A stretch of 64,000 bases of DNA from Pseudomonas frederiksbergensis (GCF_001952935.1 NZ_CP018319.1:5042001-5106000), one strand, 5' to 3'. Counted from the stretch's first letter, positions 17,303 through 26,170 are shown. Program-made: numbers and translations. The notes: generated by a model not told the origin, from the letters alone.

Positions 17303-18529
17303 TCACTTGGTTCCCATCGCCTGCCGATACTGGCGGGTCCGCCGGGCGATGTACACGCGGTCGAGAATCAACGCCCATAGCGCCGAAACATCGGGGCGGG
17401 TCTTGCGCCCACGGCTCAGGCGATTGAGCTGGAATTTCACGACGGCCATGCTCGCCAGTGCCGCCAGGGGTTTGCGCTTCCAGCGAATCGGCGGCAGCTG
17501 CGGGTGACTGTTCTGACCTTCGCGCCAGCGTTTGACCAGTTGAGGTTCAATCGCGAGCGCTGTACCGATTCCGGCCATGGCGATGCCGCTGTCGAGCACT
17601 TGTTCGACGATCGCCAGGCGTCGAATCCCGCCCGTTACCATCACCGGCATGTTCGCCACACGGGCCAGCTCACCGGCCATTTCCAGAAAGTACGCTTCAC
17701 GCGCCAGGGTCCGACCATCCCGGGCCTCGCCTTGCATGGCCGGGGCTTCGTAGCTGCCGCCGGAGAGTTCCAACAGATCGATCGATTGATCGTTCAGCCA
17801 CTGGATGACTTGCCGGGCATCGTCGGCATCGAAACCGCCGCGCTGGAAATCCGCGGAGTTGAGCTTCACCGCCACGCAAAATGTCGGCGATACAGATTTG
17901 CGCACGGCGCTGACCACCGCCAACAACAAGCGCGCGCGATTTTCCAGGGAACCACCCCAGCGGTCGGTTCGGCGGTTGGTCAGGGGCGAGAGGAACTGGC
18001 TGATCAGATAACCGTGTGCGGCATGAACCTGCACCCCGGTGAACCCGGCCTTTTCCGCCAGGGCAGCGCTGGTGGCGAAGCGTTGGATGACCTCTTCGAT
18101 GTCACGCTCGCTCATGGGCTTGGGCTCGGCAAACATCTTCGAGAACGCGCCCAGATCCAGTGCCACCGCCGAAGGCGCCCACGCTTGCTGACCGAGGTTG
18201 GCCATGGTCTGACGGCCAGGATGATTGAGCTGCATCCAGAACTGCGCGCCTCCGGCCCGACCAATAGTGGCCCATTGGCGAAAGCGTTCCAGGTGCCGCT
18301 CATCTTCGAGCACCACACCACCGGGGCCGGTCATGGCGCGGCGGTCGATCATCACGTTGCCGGTCAGCAACAGGCCGGCTTCGCCTTCGGCCCACGCCTG
18401 ATACAGCCGGAACAAGGCCTCCGCCGGTGCCTGCCCGCTGTCGGCAAGGTTCTCTTCCATCGCGGCTTTGGCGATGCGGTTGCCGATGGTCTGGCCGTTG
18501 GGCAAATTCAACGCTTGGAAGGGCGACAT
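17303..18529 (-). CDS. Old yellow enzyme-family NADH:flavin oxidoreductase
   Basis: FMN-dependent ene-reductase of 408 aa. It shows the OYE barrel blocks: NRIAKAAMEENLADSG near the FMN site, QLNHPGRQ, then VQVHAAHGYLISQFLSPLTN with RTDRWGGSLENRARL after it, and VMVTGGIR late in the barrel. The last ~60 residues, rich in Arg and Lys, extend past the barrel. The natural substrate is unknown. The start at 18529 lies 37 bases from a 16-base perfect palindrome that probably contains its operator. Confidence 0.88.
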   Translation of the reverse strand: MSPFQALNLPNGQTIGNRIAKAAMEENLADSGQAPAEALFRLYQAWAEGEAGLLLTGNVMIDRRAMTGPGGVVLEDERHLERFRQWATIGRAGGAQFWMQLNHPGRQTMANLGQQAWAPSAVALDLGAFSKMFAEPKPMSERDIEEVIQRFATSAALAEKAGFTGVQVHAAHGYLISQFLSPLTNRRTDRWGGSLENRARLLLAVVSAVRKSVSPTFCVAVKLNSADFQRGGFDADDARQVIQWLNDQSIDLLELSGGSYEAPAMQGEARDGRTLAREAYFLEMAGELARVANMPVMVTGGIRRLAIVEQVLDSGIAMAGIGTALAIEPQLVKRWREGQNSHPQLPPIRWKRKPLAALASMAVVKFQLNRLSRGRKTRPDVSALWALILDRVYIARRTRQYRQAMGTK

Positions 18530-18565
18530 ACTTGACTCCTCATCAGTGATGAGCAGAGGCTAAGC

Positions 18566-18581
18566 TTAAAGTTAACTTTAA
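18566..18581. promoter_or_regulatory. Perfect 16-base palindrome, likely operator of the OYE gene
   Basis: TTAAAGTTAACTTTAA lies in the 54-base gap between the efflux pump stop and the OYE start. Its AT-rich symmetric form fits a TetR-, ArsR- or MarR-type dimer site. No such regulator gene is adjacent; the nearest regulator is the LysR at 20259. Confidence 0.6.
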
Positions 18582-18583
18582 TG

Positions 18584-20155
18584 TCAAGCGCGCAAATGGG
18601 GCCGTGATGAAGATTGGTGAATTGGCGCAGTTGAGTGGGTGGGAATGGGATTGCGCATCAGCGTGCCCACCACCAGCGCACCCAGCAATGCCAAGAACCC
18701 CGCGACCCACAGCAGCAGACTGAAGCCGCCGACGAAGGCTTGCCGGGCCAAAGGTTCGACCACCGTACGCGCGGTTTCCGGCAACAGGCCCATCGCCGCC
18801 GTCATGTCACCGGCCACCACCCGCGAGGCAATGTCCTGGGTTTGGCCGAGCCATTGCGCACCTTGTGCTGTCAGGCTCGTACGCAGCAATAGTTCGGTTT
18901 GACTGGACAACAACGCACCAAACACGCCAATGGCCAGCACGATTGCGCTGAAACGCATGGTGGTGCTCATGCCTGAAGCCATGCCGGTACGCTCCCGTGG
19001 CACGCAGGCCATGATGTTCTTCTGCGTATCGCCATTGAGCAGCCCGGCACCGGCACCCGTCACGGCAATCGCCAGGGCGAAGGGCAGGTAGCCGCCACTA
19101 CTGACCGCCCAGGCACTGAGCAGATTGCCGCTGCCGACCAGGGTCAAACCGGCGGCCATCAACGTGGCGGGGGCAAATCGATTCGCCAGACGTATACCGA
19201 TGCGCGGGCAAATCAGCATGGTCAGGGCAAACGGCAACATCCCAAGCCCTGAAGCAATGGCCGAAAAACCCAGGCCGTTTTGCAGGTAGAACGGCAGCAG
19301 GGTCATCATCACTTGGGCGCAACCGGCGTAGGCAAACATGCCCAATAGCGCGCCGATGAAACGCGGATGCTTGAACAGTTGCAGGTCGACCATCGGCCGC
19401 CGCTGCATCCGTTCAATCACCACGAACAGCCCCAGCAACAAGGCGCCGCCGATCAGCCGAGCGTAGGTCAGCGGATTGCTCCAGCCAATCCGGTTTGCCT
19501 CGATCAGCCCCCAGATCAGGCACAGCAAACTGGCACTGAACGCCAGGCTGCCCCAGGGATCGAGGCGTGCGGACTGAGTGTCGCGGGACTCCGGTACGGC
19601 GCGGCAGACCATCACCATCAGGAACAATCCGACGGGCAGATTAAGGTAGAAAATCCAGCGCCAGCCCATGTATTCGGTGATCAGCCCGCCGACTGTCGGC
19701 GCAGCGGTCATCGCCACCCCCATGCACGCGCCCCAGAACGCCCAGGCCTTGGCCCGTTCCACTTCGTCGTGAAAGGTGTGGCCGATGGAGGCGAGGGCCG
19801 AGGTCAACAGCAAGGCCGCGCCGACACCCTTGATCGCCCGGGCGATGTCGAGGAGCAGCGCAGTGGGCGCGGCACCGCAACCGATGGACGCGAGAATGAA
19901 AATGACCAGGCCGCAGAGCAAGGTTTTCTGCCGGCCGAAGCGGTCGGCGATGCTGCCAGCCGGCAACAACAGAGCGGCAAAGGCCAGCATGTAAGCGCTG
20001 ACCACCCATTCGATGTCGGCGAAGTTTGCGCCCAGGTCGCGGGCGATCGTAGGCAGCGTCACGGCGACGATGTTGGTGTCGAGAACGATCAGCGAGCAAA
20101 CGCCTGAGGCTGTGAGTAATGTCAGGCGCGGGCTCACCTTGGGTTTGACGGGCAT
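18584..20155 (-). CDS. MFS efflux transporter, DHA2 (EmrB/QacA) type
   Basis: Proton-driven drug or metabolite exporter of 523 aa with about 14 membrane segments. Family motifs: LDTNIVAVTLPTIARDLG in helix 1, GSIADRFGRQKTLL (motif A) and GVGAALLLTSALASIGHTF. The N-terminus and C-terminal tail are hydrophilic and cytoplasmic. It is divergent from the LysR gene, with 103 bases between the starts, the usual layout for a pump and its own regulator. It ends 54 bases before the OYE gene on the same strand. Confidence 0.9.
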   Translation of the reverse strand: MPVKPKVSPRLTLLTASGVCSLIVLDTNIVAVTLPTIARDLGANFADIEWVVSAYMLAFAALLLPAGSIADRFGRQKTLLCGLVIFILASIGCGAAPTALLLDIARAIKGVGAALLLTSALASIGHTFHDEVERAKAWAFWGACMGVAMTAAPTVGGLITEYMGWRWIFYLNLPVGLFLMVMVCRAVPESRDTQSARLDPWGSLAFSASLLCLIWGLIEANRIGWSNPLTYARLIGGALLLGLFVVIERMQRRPMVDLQLFKHPRFIGALLGMFAYAGCAQVMMTLLPFYLQNGLGFSAIASGLGMLPFALTMLICPRIGIRLANRFAPATLMAAGLTLVGSGNLLSAWAVSSGGYLPFALAIAVTGAGAGLLNGDTQKNIMACVPRERTGMASGMSTTMRFSAIVLAIGVFGALLSSQTELLLRTSLTAQGAQWLGQTQDIASRVVAGDMTAAMGLLPETARTVVEPLARQAFVGGFSLLLWVAGFLALLGALVVGTLMRNPIPTHSTAPIHQSSSRPHLRA

Positions 20156-20258
20156 GGCAGCGTTTCTCTACTGTGGAAGTCTGTGCAGCTTATCGTCTGT
20201 TGGCGTTCCCCTTGTTAGGCGTGCCTTGTCACTTCATTACCTTTGAGCTAACGCACCC

Positions 20259-21125
20259 ATGGACATACGGCATTTCCGCTATTTTCTGGCCGTTGCCCGG
20301 CAAGGCAACTTCACCCGCGCCGCCGAACAACTCGGCATCGCACCGCCGACCTTGACTCGACAGATCCAGGACATGGAGAACGAACTCGGCACGCGATTGT
20401 TCGTGCGCCAGACACGTGAAGTCAGCCTGACCGAGGCTGGCGCCGCGCTGCTGATCGAGGCCGAGGCGACGGTGCGGCAATTCGAATACGCTCAGTACAA
20501 CGCCCAGCGCGCCGGGCGCGGGGATATTGGCCATATCGAACTGGGTTACGTGGCGTCGGCGGTGTATTCGGGCGTGCTGCAGAAACAGGTGCAAGCTTTC
20601 GGCCGCGAGTGTCCTGACGTCAGCCTGAACGTACGGGAAAGTCCCATGGCGTCATTGCCGATGATGGTGCTCGAGGGGCGTTTCGATATTGGCTATGTCC
20701 GCTCACCCATGACCTTGCCAGAGGGCCTGGAAGCCATTCGCCTGGACGCAGAAGGCTTTGTGCTGGCGCTTCCGGCCGAGTCCTGGCTGTGCCGACTGCC
20801 AGAAATTGGCCCGGAACATTTGCAGAACGAGACATTCATCCTGCCGGAGCAAATCAGCGGCACTTTGCAAGTCGCCGCCGAGGGCGGTTTTGCACCGAAA
20901 CTGGGGGCGCAGCCGGGCGGGCTGGTGGCGGTTATTGCGTTGGTGTCGTTGGGGCAGGGCGTTGCGGTCGTGCCCGAATCAGTGGTGGGGCATGTGGGTT
21001 TGCCCGGGGTGTTGTACCGGGCAATCAAGGGTTGCGAGGCGAGCTCGTGGTTGTCGTTGATTTATCGGCGGTTCGAAAAATCACCGGCAGTGGCGAGGTA
21101 TATCGAACAGGTCAAAAATCGCTGA
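20259..21125 (+). CDS. LysR-family transcriptional regulator
   Basis: A 288 aa protein. The winged helix-turn-helix at 1-60 reads MDIRHFRYFLAVARQGNFTR with APPTLTRQIQDMENELGTRLF after it, and the rest is a periplasmic-binding-fold effector domain. It is divergent from the DHA2 pump and probably controls it from the shared 103-base gap. The effector cannot be told from sequence. Confidence 0.92.
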   Translation: MDIRHFRYFLAVARQGNFTRAAEQLGIAPPTLTRQIQDMENELGTRLFVRQTREVSLTEAGAALLIEAEATVRQFEYAQYNAQRAGRGDIGHIELGYVASAVYSGVLQKQVQAFGRECPDVSLNVRESPMASLPMMVLEGRFDIGYVRSPMTLPEGLEAIRLDAEGFVLALPAESWLCRLPEIGPEHLQNETFILPEQISGTLQVAAEGGFAPKLGAQPGGLVAVIALVSLGQGVAVVPESVVGHVGLPGVLYRAIKGCEASSWLSLIYRRFEKSPAVARYIEQVKNR

Positions 21126-21209
21126 TTACAGATTTTGTAATGATTTCTAGCTGTAGGAAATGTCGCGTTCGCCTGTACGCTCCAAGGCCTTTTTCCTTTC
21201 AGGACCTGC

Positions 21210-21365
21210 ATGAACACCCTCTTGGAGCCTCCCGGTTATCCTTTCTCCTCGCGCGACTGCGCGGTCTTGATGCACGCGAAACACCCAGTCTTTCGACTTC
21301 TGAAGACCTATGACATTGCTGTTCCACGGCCTTCGCGCCGCGCCTTGCCGTGCCCGGCATTCTGA
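21210..21365 (+). CDS. Possible 51 aa leader ORF before the TerC-family gene
   Basis: ATG at 21210 with AGGA eight bases upstream, TGA at 21363-21365, ending 27 bases before the TerC start. The product begins MNTLLEPPGYPFSSRDC and ends RRALPCPAF, is rich in Pro and Arg, and matches nothing I know. The rest of the 267-base gap has no other clear feature. Mg2+-transporter leaders with early Glu/Asp-Pro stretches are known, and E6-P7-P8 is a loose parallel. It may be chance. Confidence 0.35.
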   Translation: MNTLLEPPGYPFSSRDCAVLMHAKHPVFRLLKTYDIAVPRPSRRALPCPAF

Positions 21366-21392
21366 ATTCACTGAAGAGATCGAGACGTTTTT

Positions 21393-22952
21393 ATGGAATG
21401 GATAGCTGACCCCACCGCGTGGCTGGGCCTGTTGACGTTGATTGTGCTGGAGCTGGTGTTGGGCATCGACAACCTGGTGTTTATCGCCATCCTCGCCGAC
21501 AAACTGCCGCCCGAGCAGCGCGACCGTGCGCGGATCATCGGTCTGTCCCTGGCGTTGCCGATGCGCCTGGGCCTGCTGGCGAGTATTTCTTGGCTGGTGA
21601 CGCTGACTCAGCCGCTGTTCGAGGTGTTCGACAAGAGCTTCTCCGGCCGCGACCTGATCATGCTGTTCGGTGGTGTGTTCCTGTTGTTCAAAGCCACCAT
21701 GGAATTGCACGAGCGGCTCGAAGGCCATATCGGCCAGCGCTCGTCCAACGCGGGTTATGCGCTGTTCTGGCCGATCGTGGCGCAGATCGTGGTGCTCGAT
21801 GCGGTGTTCTCTCTGGACGCGGTGATTACCGCTGTGGGCATGGTCGATGAACTGGCGGTGATGATGATCGCCGTGATTATTTCCATCGGCCTGATGATCG
21901 TCGCCAGCAAGCCGCTGACCCGTTTCGTCAACGAACACCCGACGGTGATCATGCTGTGTCTGGGCTTCCTGATGATGATCGGCTTCGCGCTGACTGCTGA
22001 AGGCCTGGGTTTCCACATTCCAAAGGGCTACCTGTACGCGGCCATCGGCTTCTCGATCCTGATCGAGATCTTCAACCAGATCGCCCGGGCTCGCCGCAAA
22101 AAGTCCATGCAAGGCTTGCGACCGATGCGTGAGCGCACGGCCCACGCCGTGCTGCGTTTGCTTGGTGGCCGCAAGCTGGCGGCGGAGGAGGTCGGCGAGG
22201 AAATTGCCGACATGCTGGACAACGGTGAAGCACCGAGCGCAGAACTGTTCGATCGGCGTGAGCGAGTGATGATCAGCGGTGTGCTGCAACTCGCCGAACG
22301 GCCGATCCGCACCTTGATGACCGTGCGCGCTGACGTCGACTACATCGACCTGTCCGACAATGCCGAGGCCATTCGCACACGCCTGATGCATTCGTCCTAT
22401 TCGCGCCTGCCACTGATTCGCGATGGCGCCGTGGATGAGCCGCTGGGCTTCGTGCACAAGAAGGAATTGCTCAAGGAATACCTGGCCGGCAACTCGCCCG
22501 GTCTTGAGCATCTGGCGCGCAAAACCATCAACTTGCTGGACAGTTACTCGATCCTCAATGCCCTGGAGCAGATGCGCAAAGCCTCGACGCACATTGCGTT
22601 TGTGGTCAATGAGTTCGGTGACTTCGTCGGTGTGTTGACCATGACTGACATTCTCGAATCGATTGCCGGCGAGTTGCCTGACGCCAGCGAAATCGAGGGC
22701 CCGGATGTGTTCGAGGAGAAGGGTGGATTCATGGTCAGCGGTGCGTTGAACCTCGCGCGCGTGCGACAGCGGACCGGGTTTGCGGCAGAGCCCACAGACG
22801 ACTATCAGACCCTGGCCGGGCTGGTGGTGAGCTTGCTGGATCGCCTGCCGATGATCGGTGACAGCCATGAGTGGGAAGGCTGGCGGATGACCGTGGTGGC
22901 GATTGAAGAGCGGCGGGTCACACGTGTGTTGCTGGCGCGTATCGACGGGTAA
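21393..22952 (+). CDS. TerC-family membrane protein with CBS pair and CorC/HlyC domain
   Basis: A 519 aa protein of the YoaE/YegH type. Residues 1-230 form a TerC domain with about seven helices (LVLGIDNLVFIAILADKLP and VLDAVFSLDAVITAVGM carry its acidic metal-site motifs). Two CBS domains follow at about 300-430 (IRTLMTVRADVDYI and FVVNEFGDFVGVLTMTDILE), and a CorC/HlyC transporter-associated domain ends the protein. TerC relatives act on Mn2+ efflux and CorC domains on Mg2+/Co2+, so divalent cation export or sensing is likely but not proven. Confidence 0.9.
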   Translation: MEWIADPTAWLGLLTLIVLELVLGIDNLVFIAILADKLPPEQRDRARIIGLSLALPMRLGLLASISWLVTLTQPLFEVFDKSFSGRDLIMLFGGVFLLFKATMELHERLEGHIGQRSSNAGYALFWPIVAQIVVLDAVFSLDAVITAVGMVDELAVMMIAVIISIGLMIVASKPLTRFVNEHPTVIMLCLGFLMMIGFALTAEGLGFHIPKGYLYAAIGFSILIEIFNQIARARRKKSMQGLRPMRERTAHAVLRLLGGRKLAAEEVGEEIADMLDNGEAPSAELFDRRERVMISGVLQLAERPIRTLMTVRADVDYIDLSDNAEAIRTRLMHSSYSRLPLIRDGAVDEPLGFVHKKELLKEYLAGNSPGLEHLARKTINLLDSYSILNALEQMRKASTHIAFVVNEFGDFVGVLTMTDILESIAGELPDASEIEGPDVFEEKGGFMVSGALNLARVRQRTGFAAEPTDDYQTLAGLVVSLLDRLPMIGDSHEWEGWRMTVVAIEERRVTRVLLARIDG

Positions 22953-22972
22953 TTTTCGCCGGATTTGAGGGG

Positions 22973-22996
22973 CTTTCGCGGGCTTGCTCGCGAAAG
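22973..22996. repeat. Single REP hairpin after the TerC-family gene
   Basis: CTTTCGCGGGCTTGCTCGCGAAAG in two arms (CTTTCGCGGGC and GCTCGCGAAAG). It lies between the convergent TerC-family gene and the thioredoxin-like pseudogene. Confidence 0.75.
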
Positions 22997-23019
22997 CGCT
23001 CTATCCGGCGCCAGACAAC

Positions 23020-23450
23020 TCAAGCCCTGCCCACCTGACGTGCCCGAGGCACGGTGCACAAGGTCCGCAGGGTTTGGTGCAACCAGGCCAGGTCGTGGCT
23101 TGGTTTGCGAGCCGCGTATCTGGGTTTGACCTTGCCAATGTGCTTGGCGAAGTCCTCCTGCAAGGTTTGCTCAGTACCGATTCCCTTGAGCTTCTTCAGT
23201 AATTTCCCCTCCTTGTAAAACAGCACCGTGGGTGTGCCGGTGACGTCCGGGTGCCGGGGGACTCTCTGGTGTTCAGCATGTAGATCTGCGCGTGATGCCG
23301 ATACGGTTCGGCAATCTGGCGAAACACCGGTCCGGCCATTTCGCAGGCGGGACAGTGTTCACTGCCGAAGTACAGGATCACTGGGCGCCAGGTTTTCAAG
23401 GCCTTGCGATAGACCGGGGCCAGCGTTTTGCGAGCGATTTTCGAGCTCAT
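23020..23450 (-). pseudogene. Frameshifted thioredoxin-family protein
   Basis: The first reading frame (from ATG 23450) gives a thioredoxin fold with the active site CPAC (in YFGSEHCPACEMAGPVF) and runs to about LNTRESP. The rest, starting GTPTVLFYKEGKLLKKL with the cis-Pro motif, lies in another frame and ends at 23020. One missing base near 23255-23270, beside a CCCCC run, would account for the break. The intact protein would be about 143 aa. It may be a true decay event or a sequencing error in the C run. It is convergent to the TerC-family gene. Confidence 0.8.
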
Positions 23451-23854
23451 TGAAATCTCCTTTTCACAACGGCCATTGACGGTCCATCGACGGTAAAGGA
23501 AGGCGCAGGGATGGGTCTACTGTCAGAAATAACAGGTAGGTAGGTTTTCCTACGTAGTCTTGGACACTCCTTACCGTGTTACAGGATCAACCCGACCGAC
23601 TCAGCGGGCTTGGAACTGGATGCAGCCGATCGCTAATCGACCTTATCAAGCTTATTTTCCGCCTCCCTTGTCCAACGCAGTACCGCACCGAATTAGCCCA
23701 TAAAACCTCCAACTGTGAACCAGGTACCCGCACTTTGTAGCCAACGGTAGCGGTCATTCACCTGTGCGTTTCGTAACGTTGGTTTTGTATTTTTCTCCAT
23801 CCATCTGATTCAAAACACTTTTCAATCTCCCCAACATTCCCCTCACATCCTGTG
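23451..23854. other. Gene-free stretch before the amino acid transporter operon
   Basis: About 400 bases with no supportable gene. The only structure I see is a near-palindrome at 23536-23557 (TAGGTAGG, four T, CCTACGTA, one mismatch), which could be a regulator site. AT content rises towards the promoter at 23855. Confidence 0.5.
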
Positions 23855-23870
23855 GCACACTTTCTGCTGT
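23855..23870 (+). promoter_or_regulatory. Sigma-54 promoter of the amino acid/amino sugar acid cluster
   Basis: TGGCACACTTTCTGCT has GG and GC ten bases apart and fits TGGCACG-N4-TTGCT. It lies 65 bases before the binding-protein start, so a transcript start near 23882 is expected. No sigma-54 activator gene is adjacent. Confidence 0.8.
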
Positions 23871-23934
23871 CTATTCCGTTGTTACATACCATCTTCCGGT
23901 ATAGCGGAATAAACATCACCCTGGAGTGCTTGCC

Positions 23935-24783
23935 ATGCATCGCCGACCTTCCTTGTTTAAAGCGTGTGTTTTTGTTTTCGCGGCTTCGGCTGCTGTCATG
24001 GGCGTGGCCCAGGCGGCGGACAGCAAGCTCGATAGCGTGCTGGCCCGCGGGAAACTGATTGTGGGCACGGGCAGTACCAATGCGCCGTGGCACTTCCAGG
24101 GAGCGGATGGCAAGTTGCAGGGTTTTGATATCGATATCGCGCGGATGGTGGCCAAGGGGTTGTTCAACGATCCGAGCAAAGTCGAGTTCGTGGTGCAGTC
24201 GTCCGATGCGCGGATTCCTAACCTGCTGACCGACAAGGTCGACATGAGCTGTCAGTTCATTACCGTCACCGCCAGCCGCGCCCAGCAAGTGGCGTTCACG
24301 CTGCCGTACTACCGCGAAGGCGTCGGCCTGCTGTTGCCGGCCAACAGCAAGTACAAGGAAATCGAAGACCTGAAAGCCGCCGGCGACAGTGTGACCGTGG
24401 CGGTGTTGCAGAACGTGTACGCCGAAGAACTGGTGCATCAGGCCTTGCCCAAGGCCAAGGTCGATCAGTACGACAGCGTGGACCTGATGTATCAGGCCGT
24501 GAACTCCGGCCGTGCCGACGCCGCTGCGACCGATCAGTCGTCGGTGAAATACCTGATGGTGCAGAACCAGGGGCGCTATCGCAGCCCGGCGTATGCCTGG
24601 AGCCCGCAAACCTACGCCTGCGCGGTCAAGCGCGGCGACCAGGACTGGCTGAACTTCGTCAATACTGTCCTGCATGAAGGCATGACAGGCGTTGAGTTCC
24701 CGACGTATGCCGCGTCGTTCAAGCAGTGGTTCGGTGTAGACCTTCCAACACCTACGATCGGTTTCCCCGTCGAATTCAAATGA
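23935..24783 (+). CDS. Periplasmic substrate-binding protein, polar amino acid type
   Basis: A 282 aa protein with a signal peptide at 1-27 (LFKACVFVFAASAAVMGVAQ, then AADSK). The mature part has the class 3 binding fold: GKLIVGTGSTNAPWHFQ, GFDIDIARMVAKGL and VDMSCQFITVTASRAQQV. GGAG eight bases upstream supports ATG 23935 over the GTG at 23926. It is the first gene of an operon with two permeases and an ATPase. A hairpin after it may protect its mRNA and raise its level over the permeases. The ligand is unknown; the neighbours suggest a D-amino acid or amino sugar acid. Confidence 0.92.
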   Translation: MHRRPSLFKACVFVFAASAAVMGVAQAADSKLDSVLARGKLIVGTGSTNAPWHFQGADGKLQGFDIDIARMVAKGLFNDPSKVEFVVQSSDARIPNLLTDKVDMSCQFITVTASRAQQVAFTLPYYREGVGLLLPANSKYKEIEDLKAAGDSVTVAVLQNVYAEELVHQALPKAKVDQYDSVDLMYQAVNSGRADAAATDQSSVKYLMVQNQGRYRSPAYAWSPQTYACAVKRGDQDWLNFVNTVLHEGMTGVEFPTYAASFKQWFGVDLPTPTIGFPVEFK

Positions 24784-24791
24784 TCCCGTGA

Positions 24792-24820
24792 GAGCGGGGC
24801 GGTGATGTATCGCCCCGCTC
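24792..24820. promoter_or_regulatory. Intercistronic hairpin after the binding-protein gene
   Basis: Perfect ten-base arms GAGCGGGGCG and CGCCCCGCTC around a nine-base loop, with no T run. Such hairpins in ABC operons commonly stabilise the upstream message, so that more binding protein than permease is made. Confidence 0.65.
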
Positions 24821-24835
24821 AAGGTACTGCTGACC

Positions 24836-25498
24836 ATGAACTATCAGTTGAATTTTGCCGCCGTGTGGCGCGATTTCGACACCTTGCTGGCGGGGCTCGG
24901 TCTAGGCCTTGAGCTGGCGTTGGTGTCGATCGCCATCGGTTGCGTGATCGGCCTGATGATGGCGTTTGCTTTGCTGTCAAAGCACCGCTCATTGCGGGTG
25001 CTGGCGTCGGTGTATGTGACGGTGATCCGGAACACGCCGATTCTGGTGTTGATTCTGTTGATCTACTTCGCCTTGCCCAGCCTGGGCATTCGTCTGGACA
25101 AGATCCCGTCGTTCATCATCACCCTGTCGCTGTATGCCGGGGCCTACCTGACCGAAGTGTTCCGCGCTGGGCTGTTGAGCATTCCCAAAGGCCTGCGCGA
25201 AGCCGGGTTGGCGATCGGTCTGGGCGAGTGGCAGGTCAAGGCGTACATCACCGTGCCGGTGATGCTGCGCAATGTGCTGCCGGCCTTGTCGAACAACTTC
25301 ATTTCGCTGTTCAAGGACACTTCGCTGGCTGCGGCGATTGCCGTGCCGGAACTGACCTATTACGCACGCAAGATCAATGTCGAGAGCTACCGGGTGATTG
25401 AAACCTGGCTGGTGACCACCGCGCTCTATGTGGCGGCCTGTTACCTCATTGCCATGATGCTGCGCTACCTCGAACAGCGTCTGGCGATTCGCCGATAG
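24836..25498 (+). CDS. Amino acid ABC transporter permease (first)
   Basis: A 220 aa HisM/GlnP-type inner-membrane protein with about five helices. The coupling loop to the ATPase is GLREAGLAIGLGEWQVKAYI, the EAA motif. It carries RNTPILVLILLIYFALPSLG and LSIPKGLREA typical of polar amino acid permeases. It starts 52 bases after the binding-protein gene, past the hairpin, and precedes the second permease by nine bases. Confidence 0.92.
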   Translation: MNYQLNFAAVWRDFDTLLAGLGLGLELALVSIAIGCVIGLMMAFALLSKHRSLRVLASVYVTVIRNTPILVLILLIYFALPSLGIRLDKIPSFIITLSLYAGAYLTEVFRAGLLSIPKGLREAGLAIGLGEWQVKAYITVPVMLRNVLPALSNNFISLFKDTSLAAAIAVPELTYYARKINVESYRVIETWLVTTALYVAACYLIAMMLRYLEQRLAIRR

Positions 25499-25507
25499 GA
25501 GGCCCAC

Positions 25508-26170
25508 ATGTACGAATCCCCCAGTTGGTTGCATGAGTTATGGGTTGCCCGGGAAGTGTTGTGGCAAGGCTTTTTGACCAGTGTGCAGGTCTCGGCCCTG
25601 GCGATTCTGCTGGGCACGATGGTCGGCATCGTCGCCGGCCTGGTGCTGACCTACGGCAAATTCTGGATGCGCGCGCCGTTTCGGTTTTACGTCGACATCA
25701 TTCGCGGCACGCCGGTGTTTGTATTGGTGCTCGCCTGCTTTTACATGGCGCCGGCGCTGGGCTGGCAGATCGGTGCCTTTCAGGCGGGTGCGTTGGGGCT
25801 GACGCTGTTCTGCGGCTCCCACGTCGCCGAAATTGTACGCGGCGCGTTGCAAGCGCTGCCCAGTGGTCAGATGGAAGCGAGCAAGGCCATCGGCCTGACG
25901 TTCTTTCAGTCTTTGGGCTACGTGTTGCTGCCTCAGGCGTTGCGGCAGATCTTGCCGACATGGGTCAACTCGTCGACCGAGATCGTCAAGGCTTCGACGC
26001 TGCTGTCGGTGATCGGGGTTGCTGAATTGCTACTCAGCACGCAACAGATCATCGCCCGGACCTTCATGACCCTCGAGTTTTACCTGTTCGCCGGATTGCT
26101 GTTTTTCGTCATCAACTACGCCATCGAATTACTCGGCCGGCACATTGAAAAGCGGGTGGCCTTGCCATGA
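25508..26170 (+). CDS. Amino acid ABC transporter permease (second)
   Basis: A 220 aa partner of the first permease, also HisMQ-type, with RGTPVFVLVLACFYMAPALG and the EAA loop LPSGQMEASKAIGLTFFQSL. An AGGAGG ribosome site lies before the ATG at 25508. Its stop overlaps the ATPase start by four bases (ATGA), so translation is probably coupled. Confidence 0.92.
   Translation: MYESPSWLHELWVAREVLWQGFLTSVQVSALAILLGTMVGIVAGLVLTYGKFWMRAPFRFYVDIIRGTPVFVLVLACFYMAPALGWQIGAFQAGALGLTLFCGSHVAEIVRGALQALPSGQMEASKAIGLTFFQSLGYVLLPQALRQILPTWVNSSTEIVKASTLLSVIGVAELLLSTQQIIARTFMTLEFYLFAGLLFFVINYAIELLGRHIEKRVALP

Noticed and set aside
21147..22868. 573-codon minus-strand ORF opposite the TerC-family gene
   Set aside because: His- and Gln-rich shadow without any known motif; the plus strand encodes a full TerC-CBS-CorC protein.
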